The position numbers and the translations under genes were made by a program. Under the pieces are notes generated by a model. The model saw nothing but the letters and a program-made list of their open reading frames with translations, was not told the origin of the DNA and did not search any database. From contig NC_013943.1 of the NCBI RefSeq assembly GCF_000025725.1, forward strand, positions 558,001-622,000: a stretch of DNA of 64,000 nucleotides. The letters run 5' to 3'. How positions within the stretch are numbered: position 1 is the first letter of the stretch; every line of letters begins with the position of its first letter. Source of the stretch: Denitrovibrio acetiphilus DSM 12809 (GTDB taxonomy: Bacteria; Chrysiogenota; Deferribacteres; Deferribacterales; Geovibrionaceae). This document shows, piece by piece, positions 18,101 to 25,457 of this stretch.

Positions 18101-18848
18101 ATTGTGAGCAGAACTTGTACATGACGTTTTCGGTAAACGTCGGGCTCATAAGCCTTGTGGAGATATTTGTATATGCGTCAGCGCACTCATATAAAACGCC
18201 TTCGGGATTAGCGTTGTCGTATATGACCGAGCTGAATACCCTGTAGTTAAGACTGAATGACTCAAGCAGGTTATTTGAAGTCCATATGTCTTTGTCAGTA
18301 ATATCGCCGTTTGCATATGCCTGACGAAAGCATTTCTCAATATAGTCATAAACTGATTTTGCCAGAAAATGATCATTCATATTGCCGATCTGCCCCATGG
18401 CGGATGAAGCGGCTAAAAGCTCGAAGCCGTCACCGAATCCTATATCGTTTGCTGACATTATTGGGCTTCCGGCTGTTTCAATTATATCTGTGAGCTCTCT
18501 TGATGCTGATGAAGTTACTGATGCTATCATTCCTGCACCGAGTGGGACACCGCCGACAGCTTCATACCTGTTTTTTACAGGGTCATAAATATGCATAGTA
18601 ACCGTCGGCACCATGAAGATGCTGTATAATGCCATCCCCCAGAAGAGCCGTTTTATCCAGACTGAATCATTCATCTTTGCACCAAATGCACGTTCCATGT
18701 TCATATGGAATGCAAATGCCGCCGATGCGAAAATCATGAGGATTGTGATCCAGCTTTTATAAGAGTTGCTGGAAAAGATTCCGGCCACCATCTTGAAGGC
18801 GTTGACTATAGAAGTGAAGTCGCCGTATACATAGAAATCAAACTCCAT
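15117..18848 (-). CDS. traG: TraG, mating-pair stabilisation/pilus assembly protein
   Basis: A 1243-residue protein with several hydrophobic segments in the first 450 residues (TraG N-terminal domain, pilus assembly) followed by a long hydrophilic region of S/G/D-rich repeats and helical stretches. In F-like systems the C-terminal part acts in mating-pair stabilisation and in entry-exclusion recognition by contacting TraS in the recipient. It is longer than F TraG (about 938), mainly in the C-terminal repetitive half. Its ATG overlaps the traH stop (TGATG). Confidence 0.88.
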   Translation of the reverse strand: MEFDFYVYGDFTSIVNAFKMVAGIFSSNSYKSWITILMIFASAAFAFHMNMERAFGAKMNDSVWIKRLFWGMALYSIFMVPTVTMHIYDPVKNRYEAVGGVPLGAGMIASVTSSASRELTDIIETAGSPIMSANDIGFGDGFELLAASSAMGQIGNMNDHFLAKSVYDYIEKCFRQAYANGDITDKDIWTSNNLLESFSLNYRVFSSVIYDNANPEGVLYECADAYTNISTRLMSPTFTENVMYKFCSQSGFNVSNTSEYQACKDKFTGLVDSFATDIGFSITLSNYVASAFIARQYLMGGVNAGTQNAIDIAKSMATAANTVAGGVADEYIPKLQGMIITILIATFIIVALFVYMAPVDAFKWYIGMWIWVIMWFVVDAILNVNVQAHAYEVFRDIRSTGVGLNSMFYTGSDTLKVLAMYSNARWISMSLASVISFGIIKMGGSAAFASMTSALGQQYRSSAAGVGSQLGTPGGQADFNSKLFDKASDLPSMTGLKTPDNLAVAQFNRSSDVGKHFESGSRIMEKYSNDSTSASQAMGAGDYAKNMEQIGHGAGALSAESATGVSIEGAHSATAQKRHGEMAGTAELLDNSKVSIDDYKEISKTSALDSKGRSEAAREMSDTLGLDYDTISKDINTKSGLEKHASYMNIKKLAENGGLNMSELFDKTTRSAKLSLNDSEADKLGLAGAGQYSVSWDDSGKFTYTDMRSGDYSQQNFESIDVKDSDGNIRTLIGATAEAKGDKLNISGTDENGNLISISGVGMVREGENGDASAEFTAISNQSKERATTSRMTFGEMNILQPDGSHTTLSGVSSETINDGLIIRGTDKDGNKVTMEGIGDISIGKDGVGLAEFSKVSIDKSENIYKSVVDHLNTVQKGSRVEDVDKTVYDRSRKYDGAFTAILDKESATEMAGQITGSGEYAKEADAQARAIAKDMSEIYKSKGVIAGTTYVGTGGLMNAQASLGLSFLGSGVKGSVSANTSVGIERKNTEKEEYDLNISLIKGMQKQAHTIATGETGKLDETLYNETLGTMYNDMATKLNNVSENTSKLQFGASAVFGEAWHTLSTDQVKDILNNPTTIIPDNKDSIENDLNTAIRQNDDKKPDIEIKSESSAENITAGISPLESHEHKTDINVSTQTQNDLATESNEISNAGYAQKDITSKNDIKPQQMDSIPTDEKKPQNTEESKKILNEKDDPISNYQNIQIIQNNPKDILNNSEFNIPINDLREEIPKETFNDKRRRK

Positions 18849-20209
18849 CAGTCATTACTCCTGTTTACTGTGAAGCTGTTTTGCTGAAGGGTGTCGTCGA
18901 TGACTTGTTTCATGTTGCCGTATCGCTCAAGGATCGCAAGCAGGTTTTCGGTATCGCTGATTGTGGCAAGATAGCTTTCTCTCGCCTCGCTCCCTTTGTC
19001 CGCTGTTTTCTTAAGGAGTTCATCAAGAGCGGCCGAAAGCTGCTTTGTGAGTTTGCCGTCACCGGAATCTACCAAGGCTTTATATTCCTCTATAGATGTT
19101 TTTGAATTGACCAGAATATTGCTGAAAATCGCAAAAGCATATCCATGCAAAGTAGGTTGGAGCATTGTGTCTCTGATTACTGCGACCTGATTGTCTCCGT
19201 ATAATGATGCTGTGTTTAGTGTGCTTTTAACAGGGTATGGAGTGATTCCTACAAAGTTCTTTTCCTCAGCAGAGAGAGAGGTGTTTTTATTGGTGGTTAT
19301 TTTATCTGAGATGCTTTGAAGCAGATTCTGCACCTCATCCGTCAGGTTGCTTCCGGAAGATTCCGCACAACCGGATGAGTATGATGATTTCGAAAGAGGC
19401 TTCCCTTCGATAAGTTTCTTATATGTGGCTTCATCGCATCCAGGGTAGTAAAACGCATTGATAGCATTGTCTGTGAGATTAACCTGAACATCACCTATCA
19501 AGGCTCTTATTTGCCGTATTTGGGTGGTGTTCATTCCGACCTTTGAGCCGATACGGTCAAGTATTGAGCCTGACTTTTTAAGCTCTTCTTTAAGTTCTGC
19601 TGACATGCCGGAATTATCCACTGCCTTTTTGAAGTTTGCACCTGGTTTGTCTTCTACATCTTTTTTTGCATCAGTGAAGAGGGTGTCCAGACCCTGAACC
19701 ATATTCTTTTGAAGCACGTCTACAGCCTGGTCCTCACGGCCGTGGATAAGATGGTTGGCTGAGACCACAAGCCCTTTGGCCGCTTTGCATTCGTCTATCT
19801 GGAGCCCGTTGAGGGCGTTTATTATGTTCTCGGCTCTGTCTTTGATGGCTGAACATGATGTGCAGAATTCATTCAGTGCCAGGTCAAAAGCTACATAAGG
19901 AGCAGCACGCAGGATTCTTTCCGCCTTGTCCACGAGATAGTCAGGATTTAGGAAACTGAAACCGCCCATGAAGATATCTATTCCGCCGCAACCGACGGAA
20001 AGTTTTGGCGGCGCAACAGTCATCAAATAGTCACTTTTTGTTTTTAGCCTGCCCTGAAACGACCCCATTGTTGCAAAACCACGCTCCTGAGATATATATA
20101 CTGATGCATTGGCGGAGCTGTTTGCGTCAAACCAGTCATCCACCCAGTTCGCATGAGCCAATGGTGTCATTATCAAAGCTATAAGGAGCACATTTATTGT
20201 TCGGAACAT
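18848..20209 (-). CDS. traH: TraH, F-type T4SS pilus assembly protein
   Basis: A 453-residue exported protein: signal peptide (cleavage near AHA-N), then conserved TraH features including the S-V-G-C-G-G-I-D block around residues 72-79 with G-G-F-S-F after it, and a C-terminal coiled-coil region. It assists pilus assembly in the outer-membrane/periplasm subassembly with TraF, TraU, TraW and TrbC. It starts an operon with traG and carries the shared regulon box upstream. Confidence 0.92.
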   Translation of the reverse strand: MFRTINVLLIALIMTPLAHANWVDDWFDANSSANASVYISQERGFATMGSFQGRLKTKSDYLMTVAPPKLSVGCGGIDIFMGGFSFLNPDYLVDKAERILRAAPYVAFDLALNEFCTSCSAIKDRAENIINALNGLQIDECKAAKGLVVSANHLIHGREDQAVDVLQKNMVQGLDTLFTDAKKDVEDKPGANFKKAVDNSGMSAELKEELKKSGSILDRIGSKVGMNTTQIRQIRALIGDVQVNLTDNAINAFYYPGCDEATYKKLIEGKPLSKSSYSSGCAESSGSNLTDEVQNLLQSISDKITTNKNTSLSAEEKNFVGITPYPVKSTLNTASLYGDNQVAVIRDTMLQPTLHGYAFAIFSNILVNSKTSIEEYKALVDSGDGKLTKQLSAALDELLKKTADKGSEARESYLATISDTENLLAILERYGNMKQVIDDTLQQNSFTVNRSND

Positions 20210-20236
20210 TTTTCATCCTGTTTGTGATCTCATATG

Positions 20237-20258
20237 GAAAATGCAGAAGGGGGTAAAC
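20237..20258 (-). promoter_or_regulatory. Transfer/partition regulon box, copy 3 (traH)
   Basis: On the minus strand: GTTTACCCCC, five bases, CATTTTC, ending 27 nt before the traH start. Same core and spacing as the parM and traA copies. Confidence 0.65.
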
Positions 20259-20314
20259 GACGGAATAGATAATCGTTTAAATACACGGCTCATTCTGCTA
20301 ATATTATTTATCTC

Positions 20315-20359
20315 TATGGGAGTTTTTTTATGCTGCATTTTAATCTGGCTAAGCAAATG
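20315..20359 (+). repeat. Direct repeat, left, flanking the RhuM cassette
   Basis: About 45 bp, from TATGGGAG through an ATG to GCAAATG, is repeated imperfectly at 21550-21592. The right copy is the true 5' end (ribosome site, start codon, first codons MLHFNL-KQM) of the gene at 21563. The left copy is a duplicate that now heads a short fusion ORF. Confidence 0.75.
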
Positions 20360-20467
20360 ATAAATATTAACAAACTAAATGAAGAGATAAAAACCACTGT
20401 CGCAAAGAAAGACCAGCTCCGTGCGGACATTGACGCTATTGTTACAGAGATTGAGGGGGGCGAGTGA
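20330..20467 (+). pseudogene. Fusion remnant: duplicated gene start joined to hsdM-like 3' end
   Basis: A 45-residue ORF. The first ten residues ([10 protein letters not shown]) match the start of the gene at 21563. The rest, a charged helix ending in I-V-T-E-I-E-G-G-E, resembles the C-terminal tail of type I restriction-modification methylase subunits (HsdM), which often precede RhuM genes. It stops at TGATG overlapping the RhuM start, the usual coupling in intact R-M operons. This looks like a cut-off scrap carried in with RhuM. The HsdM assignment is by resemblance only. Confidence 0.55.
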
Positions 20468-21513
20468 TGGGCGAAAAGAAAAAGCAGTTTCCTGCAATTC
20501 GCTCTTCAGCAGCCGAATATCTCACCTTTGTTGCTGCCAGTGGCGAAGGGGGCGTTGAAGCTGTCTATGCTGATGAAAATGTATGGTTAACACAGAAAAT
20601 GATGGGAGTGCTATACGATGTAGAGACTCACACAGTAAATTATCACCTGAAAAAAATATTCTCTGATAGCGAGCTGGAAGAGGCTTCAGTTATTCGAAAT
20701 TTTCGAATAACTGCCGCAGACGGAAAAAACTACAACACAAACCATTATAATCTATCGGCCATAATTGCCGTTGGCTACAAGGTTAATTCGGAGCGGGCGG
20801 TTCAGTTCCGCAAATGGGCAACAGGCATAATCAAAGAATACACCATTAAAGCCTATGTAATGGATGACGAACGTCTTAAAAATGACGGCACCATTCTGGG
20901 TAAAGATTATTTTGAAGAGCAGTTGGAGCGTATTCGTGAAATACGGCTCAGCGAACGTAAATTTTACCAAAAGATAACAGACATATATGCCACAGCTCTG
21001 GATTATGATGTAACAGCGTCAGTTACCAAGCGTTTCTTTGCAACCGTGCAAAATAAACTACACTGGGCTATTCACGGTCAAACCGCCGCCGAAGTGGTTT
21101 ACACCCGTGCAGACGCCGAAAAGACACACATGGGCTTAACCTCATGGAAAGATGCCCCAGATGGCAAAATTCAGAAGTTTGATGTTGTCATCGCTAAAAA
21201 TTATCTAAACGATAGTGAGCTTGTTCAGCTCCAAAGGCTGGTCAACGCCTATCTGGATGTGGCCGAAGATATGGCACAACGCCGGATTCCAATGACCATG
21301 GCAGACTGGGAAGAACGCCTTAACCGCTTTATAGCCGCAACTGACAGAGAGATTTTGCAGGACGCAGGCAAGGTCAGCGCAGAGATAGCCAAAGCACATG
21401 CCGAAAGTGAGTTTGAAAAATATCGAATTGTTCAGGATCGTCTCTTTGAAAGCGATTTTGATAGGGTGGTGAAACAGATTGAAGCCTCTGAGAAAAATGG
21501 CGGTAAGTCATGA
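20467..21513 (+). CDS. RhuM-family protein (restriction-modification associated)
   Basis: A 348-residue protein with RhuM (virulence RhuM/Bro-N-like) family features: Y-L-x-F-V-A-A-S-G-E-G-G-V-E near residue 20, W-L-T-Q-K-M-M, then H-Y-N-L-S-A-I-I-A-V-G-Y-K-V-N-S and R-A-x-Q-F-R-x-W-A. These proteins commonly sit inside type I R-M operons, between methylase and specificity genes; their biochemical role is not established. ATG 20467 overlaps the preceding stop with a GGGG ribosome site. The gene looks intact, but its R-M neighbours are missing, so it is an orphan. Confidence 0.85.
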   Translation: MGEKKKQFPAIRSSAAEYLTFVAASGEGGVEAVYADENVWLTQKMMGVLYDVETHTVNYHLKKIFSDSELEEASVIRNFRITAADGKNYNTNHYNLSAIIAVGYKVNSERAVQFRKWATGIIKEYTIKAYVMDDERLKNDGTILGKDYFEEQLERIREIRLSERKFYQKITDIYATALDYDVTASVTKRFFATVQNKLHWAIHGQTAAEVVYTRADAEKTHMGLTSWKDAPDGKIQKFDVVIAKNYLNDSELVQLQRLVNAYLDVAEDMAQRRIPMTMADWEERLNRFIAATDREILQDAGKVSAEIAKAHAESEFEKYRIVQDRLFESDFDRVVKQIEASEKNGGKS

Positions 21514-21549
21514 AAAAAAGTAACAACACCATTGAAGTCCTCAGAACAA
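21510..21549 (+). pseudogene. 5' stub of a gene following RhuM, cut at the cassette edge
   Basis: An ATG overlapping the rhuM stop (CATGA) opens a frame MKKSNNTIEVLRTIW that runs into the direct repeat and soon stops at 21581. This is the expected start of the next gene of the source R-M operon, truncated at the junction. Confidence 0.45.
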
Positions 21550-21592
21550 TATGGAGACGTTTATGTTGCATTTTAATCTGACAAAGCAAATG
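21550..21592 (+). repeat. Direct repeat, right, flanking the RhuM cassette
   Basis: Partner of 20315-20359. It contains the GGAG ribosome site and ATG 21563 of the downstream gene. Confidence 0.75.
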
Positions 21593-22153
21593 TATGAGAA
21601 GCTTATCTGGGCTGGGACTGATATGTCCGCAGACAAAATAGAAAACTGCTGGCACTGGCATATGAAAATTATAACTTTCGGGCGGATGAACTGTGTGCTG
21701 GCAGTTGAAGAAGAAACTCGATACGCAATTGTAATTCTTGACTTAAAAAAGGCTGAACTGAAAGACTTTCAGAAGTATTTTATGATTGAAATGGATAATC
21801 ATTTAAGCACTATGTTCATGTATTCTGACAAAATCGTGCTGGATAAACTGAGGGCTTTTATGACCGACCTTTGGGATGATATTTCGTATTCAAAGCCGAT
21901 AAGCCGGAGTGTAAGTGCACACATGACACAAATGGAGTATGAGATAGATAGTTTCTGTCACAGAAAGCTTGGCGACTATTTACCTGCTTCTAATATTGAG
22001 TTACAGACCATGTGCCATTATCTGAATGAGCGTCTTCGCTCTTTGGGCAAGAAACATGATTATCACATACCTATGGACAGATTCAGAAATAAAGTTCTGG
22101 AACTAATAGGTGTCGAATTTGACAATGTAGTCCAGATGGATGACTTTAGATAA
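21563..22153 (+). CDS. Hypothetical protein, possibly DUF6933-like
   Basis: A 196-residue protein. The N-terminal half (M-L-x-F-N-L-T-K followed by a W-H-W-H region near residue 30, then C-V-L-A-V-E-E-E-T-R-Y) resembles small proteins annotated as DUF6933, of unknown function; this is recall-level similarity. The C-terminal half has no recognised motif. GGAG lies six bases before ATG 21563; an in-frame ATG at 21551 has no ribosome site. Its own 5' end is one copy of the duplication flanking RhuM. Confidence 0.55.
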   Translation: MLHFNLTKQMYEKLIWAGTDMSADKIENCWHWHMKIITFGRMNCVLAVEEETRYAIVILDLKKAELKDFQKYFMIEMDNHLSTMFMYSDKIVLDKLRAFMTDLWDDISYSKPISRSVSAHMTQMEYEIDSFCHRKLGDYLPASNIELQTMCHYLNERLRSLGKKHDYHIPMDRFRNKVLELIGVEFDNVVQMDDFR

Positions 22154-22166
22154 AATAATCGAGATC

Positions 22167-22184
22167 GGGCAGCGATAGCCGCCC
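22167..22184. terminator. Possible bidirectional hairpin between convergent genes
   Basis: GGGCAGC-GATA-GCCGCCC forms a stem of six pairs with one mismatch, between the converging genes at 21563 and 22189. T-tracts are poor on both strands, so efficiency is uncertain. Confidence 0.35.
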
Positions 22185-22188
22185 ATAT

Positions 22189-22683
22189 TCATAGTGTTTT
22201 CGAGTGGATTTTAGCAATAACTTCACACGCCTTAATTGTGCTGTCAGATCCATGGTGCGGCACTTTCAGATAGTTTGATATTTCATCAAGGCTTTTGCCT
22301 GTAGGAATAGTTTCTTTTGTTCCTGTACGTACAGCGTTAATAACTTTGTGGTTGAATATCAGTCCGCATTTGGAGTAAGCATCCTTCAGAAAGGTAAGGT
22401 CATATTCTGGAACAAATGACACTATCTCACACCCAGTTACGAACATATCAAATCTGGCGATTGCATCTTCTATAGATACACCATGCTCATCCAGCATCTC
22501 TTTGCTGATGCCTTCGATCTCAGTGAAAATCTCAGAGATATCTGAGTTGATTTTGATATATGCGTGAAACATCTCGTATGTCATAAGGTCAACGTCTGGC
22601 TTCAGGGCGCATATTTCTATAATCTCGCCTTTGCTTGGTGATATGCCGCTAGTCTTCATGTCAATATATACTTTCTGTGCCAT
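22189..22683 (-). CDS. DnaQ-like 3'-5' exonuclease fold protein, probably catalytically altered
   Basis: A 164-residue DEDDh-type exonuclease domain. Exo I reads Y-I-D-M-K-T-S-G where active enzymes have D-x-E-T-T-G, so the second catalytic acidic residue is replaced by Lys. Exo II keeps an Asp (V-P-E-Y-D-L-T-F-L) and Exo III keeps His and Asp (H-H-G-S-D). It may therefore be a non-cleaving nucleic-acid binder or weak enzyme. ATG 22683 is chosen because AAGGAGG lies five bases upstream. A palindrome like the one in the BREX promoter is 36 bp upstream, suggesting joint control by the WYL protein. Confidence 0.7.
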   Translation of the reverse strand: MAQKVYIDMKTSGISPSKGEIIEICALKPDVDLMTYEMFHAYIKINSDISEIFTEIEGISKEMLDEHGVSIEDAIARFDMFVTGCEIVSFVPEYDLTFLKDAYSKCGLIFNHKVINAVRTGTKETIPTGKSLDEISNYLKVPHHGSDSTIKACEVIAKIHSKTL

Positions 22684-22719
22684 CAGAGCCTCCTTGTTTC
22701 TGAATAATGGCATGCCTAA

Positions 22720-22736
22720 GCGTCAGTTGCTGTCGC
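22720..22736. promoter_or_regulatory. WYL-regulator palindrome, copy 1
   Basis: GCGTCAGTTGCTGTCGC, a near-palindrome abutting the WYL stop codon and upstream of the DnaQ-like gene. It matches GCGACAGTAGTTGTCGC at 23690-23706 in arm sequence and spacing. Confidence 0.55.
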
Positions 22737-23656
22737 TATTTCTCTTGTAAATCCAGAGAATTTCTCAGCAAGTCGGCAAAATAATTTTTCACAGCCTCTG
22801 GTGAGTTAATTTTTATGTACGGTAGCCATTGGAGGCAAAGCTTTGCAGATTCTATTAGTGAACCAGCTTGAAATTCAATTGTAATATCGCCATTGTCGTT
22901 CTCTTCTAATATCTGTTGAAAAGGAAAAAATTCTTTTCGTTTAATATATCCGGCCATAGGAGATTTGAGCAGGCATTTTACTTTTATTTTTTTATGGGGA
23001 TCAAAGAATATATTGTTTGCTTGAGATATTTCAGCATCAATCACGTCCGTTGCTATTTCAAATGTTTCGTTTGAAGACTTAATATTTTCCATAAGATCAA
23101 GCCCAAACTTCCTAAGAGAGTCTTGCTTATTGAGTGCTGCCAGATACCAAAAACCGTCGTTATAGATTAATCTGTAAGGTTTAACCTCGTAAGTTTTGTC
23201 ATTTTTGAGGTAATCGAATGTGATTACCTGCTTTTTAAGAATATAATTTTCCAATAATGTAAAGTTCTCGGCGACTTTATCAAAACCAACTGAGTCTGCT
23301 TTCATGAACTGGATGATATTCTGTCTGTTTGATGCGGAGATGATCTTTTTGCGAAGCTTAGTAAGCATTCCGGAGTATTCGTCCTGCAGGATGTTTTCCG
23401 CATAATCGAATAACCCTGACAGCACCGCTAGCTCATCTTGCTTTAAGTAGCTTTCATGTAGACCGTAATGTTCTGTCAGATACCATTGATGCTTTTCATC
23501 ACTGTAGCACACTCCTGGAAGATAGCTCATGTCAGAGAGATATCTTTGAGCTGTGCGTAGGCTTACTCCTAGTTCGTCAGCAACCATTGTTGATGTTACA
23601 TATCTGTTCTCATTGAGCAATTTTATCAGTTTAAGGGCTATGTATAACTTATTCAT
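22736..23656 (-). CDS. WYL-domain transcriptional regulator (BrxR-like role)
   Basis: A 306-residue regulator: N-terminal winged helix-turn-helix (about residues 5-60, with ADELGVSLRTAQRYL) and a central WYL domain (K-P-Y-R-L-I-Y-N-D-G-F-W-Y-L-A-A, about residues 150-165, then L-R-K-F-G-L-D) plus C-terminal extension. WYL proteins sense nucleic-acid ligands and repress phage-defence operons; BrxR/CapW regulators of BREX and CBASS have this architecture. It is divergent from the BREX operon with a palindromic site between. GAGG five bases before ATG 23656 sets the start; GTG 23662 is the alternative. Confidence 0.85.
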   Translation of the reverse strand: MNKLYIALKLIKLLNENRYVTSTMVADELGVSLRTAQRYLSDMSYLPGVCYSDEKHQWYLTEHYGLHESYLKQDELAVLSGLFDYAENILQDEYSGMLTKLRKKIISASNRQNIIQFMKADSVGFDKVAENFTLLENYILKKQVITFDYLKNDKTYEVKPYRLIYNDGFWYLAALNKQDSLRKFGLDLMENIKSSNETFEIATDVIDAEISQANNIFFDPHKKIKVKCLLKSPMAGYIKRKEFFPFQQILEENDNGDITIEFQAGSLIESAKLCLQWLPYIKINSPEAVKNYFADLLRNSLDLQEK

Positions 23657-23689
23657 TTTCACCTCACAGAACTAGAATAATTTTACCAT

Positions 23690-23706
23690 GCGACAGTAGT
23701 TGTCGC
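23690..23706. promoter_or_regulatory. WYL-regulator palindrome, copy 2 (BREX divergent promoter)
   Basis: GCGACA-GTAGT-TGTCGC, perfect 6-bp arms, 34 bp upstream of the WYL start and about 200 bp upstream of the first BREX operon gene. It is the probable operator for autoregulation. A TATAAT-like -10 for the BREX operon lies at 23848-23853 with no good -35, suggesting activator dependence or weak expression. Confidence 0.6.
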
Positions 23707-23904
23707 TTTGTTGTTTTATTTTGCCTTAAGAAGAGATGGTGGTACTATCAATAAAAGTACTATTTCAGCTTCGTAAATTCACTAGAGGCTTAATATGTAT
23801 ACTAGATTGACGAAGCGTTGCAAAAAGTGATATGTTAATTTTGGTTATATAATTATAGAAAAGGTTCGTAGTGTAAATAGCTAACGCGTGAGATAGGTAT
23901 TCAA

Positions 23905-25452
23905 ATGATTAATCTGAAAAATAAATATTATATAAAGTGCCCACACTGTGGTCTTAACATATTGAAAAAAGAGCTACTGAATCATCTAAATTATAACCAT
24001 CTTGAAATTAACAAGCTTCCATCAACACATAATCCGCACCAAGAGAAAGTCTATTCAAAAAATCTGGTTCAATCTGACTTGCAAGCATCGATAGAAACAA
24101 CACTTCTTTCTCATTTTAAAAATGGTTTTAGGGTCGAGTCTCCTATTGAATTGGCTAGACTTCGTCGTTTCGCTAACGAAGAATGTGGTTTAACATTAGA
24201 TTTGACAGATGACGAATTGAAAAATGTTATTAAAACCTTGGGAACTCTGTTTGAAGGGAAGGTTTATATCATTTCAGCAGAAACAGTAAAAAAAATTAAA
24301 TCTATTGTGGAGAAAACATTTTCTAATGGAACCGGCTTAATATTTTATAAACAGTTTTATGAATTAAATGAAAAGTGGTTATTTGATGGAAGTATTGTTT
24401 CATGCGATATGTTGAGAAGTGCTCTAGAAAATCAGTTCCCTAGATATTCTCATAGAAAGAACTACTTTACCAATAGTGATGCAAGTAAACCTGAACTTGA
24501 ATGGACTCTTAATGAAATTTCTAGGGTTTGGGGAGATGCAATATTACTTAACTATAATCAAATAGCTGAACGTTTACCATATATCCCAATAGAAAAAATT
24601 AAGTTTGCTTTGAGTCAGTCTAATGTTTTCATATGGAACAGTGTTGAAACTTATGCCCATTTAAATAAAATTACAATTAGCAAAAATGAGCGAACTCAAA
24701 TTTTTGAATATGTGAGTAAAGCTTGTTCAGATAATGGTTATGTGTCTATCAGTGATGTGCCACTAGCTGAAATCATAGTAAATAATGATGAACTATCTAT
24801 TACTGCAATCCACAATGCTATATACAATAGTTGTCTTATAAATGAATTTGATAGAAATGGAAAAATTATCGTATACAAAGGAGATACTGTTGACGCATTA
24901 CAAATAATTAAAGAATATTGTGAAGGGGTAGATAAGTGTTCTCTGGATGATTTAATTGGCTTTGAAAAAGAATTAACTGGTGAAGTTCATCGTTGGATTC
25001 CCATGGAAGCTGGTTACTCGATATTAGTAAGGGTAGAAAAAAATAACTTTGTTGCTGAAAAGTACGTTAATTTTGATTTGGCAGCCATAGATAATGCAAT
25101 CGATTTTTTCATAAAAGGTGACTACCTTCCGATTAGAGCATTTACCACATTTTCTTTGTTCCCTGACTGTGGGTACTCTTGGAACTTATTCCTTCTTGAG
25201 AGTTATTGCCGTCGCTTTAGCAAAAAATTTAGATTTGATGCTCTGTCAGTAAACAGTCGCAATGCTGGAGTAGTAATACGTAAATGTAATGGCTTAACTT
25301 ATGAAGAAATATTAGTTGATGCCGTTGTTAAATCAGATATTATACTTGAAAAGAATGCTATTGAAGAATTTTTATGTACCAACGGTTACATAGGTAGGCG
25401 TTCCTATTCGCAAATTGAGGAACTCATTCAGAAAGTACGATCAGTTCGTTAA
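23905..25452 (+). CDS. Zinc-finger protein of unknown function, first gene of the BREX-4 operon
   Basis: A 515-residue protein I do not recognise as a named family. Residues 9-33 form a C2H2-like zinc finger (C-P-H-C-G, then H-L-N-Y-N-H). The rest is mainly helical with alternating short beta pairs, suggesting repeated winged-helix units (about residues 80-350), and a mixed C-terminal domain after about 370. It lies on the same strand, six bases before brxP, with the same AT-rich base use, so it belongs to the BREX operon. It could help recognise DNA or a phage product, or substitute for missing BrxA/BrxB. That role is inferred only from position. Confidence 0.65.
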   Translation: MINLKNKYYIKCPHCGLNILKKELLNHLNYNHLEINKLPSTHNPHQEKVYSKNLVQSDLQASIETTLLSHFKNGFRVESPIELARLRRFANEECGLTLDLTDDELKNVIKTLGTLFEGKVYIISAETVKKIKSIVEKTFSNGTGLIFYKQFYELNEKWLFDGSIVSCDMLRSALENQFPRYSHRKNYFTNSDASKPELEWTLNEISRVWGDAILLNYNQIAERLPYIPIEKIKFALSQSNVFIWNSVETYAHLNKITISKNERTQIFEYVSKACSDNGYVSISDVPLAEIIVNNDELSITAIHNAIYNSCLINEFDRNGKIIVYKGDTVDALQIIKEYCEGVDKCSLDDLIGFEKELTGEVHRWIPMEAGYSILVRVEKNNFVAEKYVNFDLAAIDNAIDFFIKGDYLPIRAFTTFSLFPDCGYSWNLFLLESYCRRFSKKFRFDALSVNSRNAGVVIRKCNGLTYEEILVDAVVKSDIILEKNAIEEFLCTNGYIGRRSYSQIEELIQKVRSVR

Positions 25453-25457
25453 AGGAG

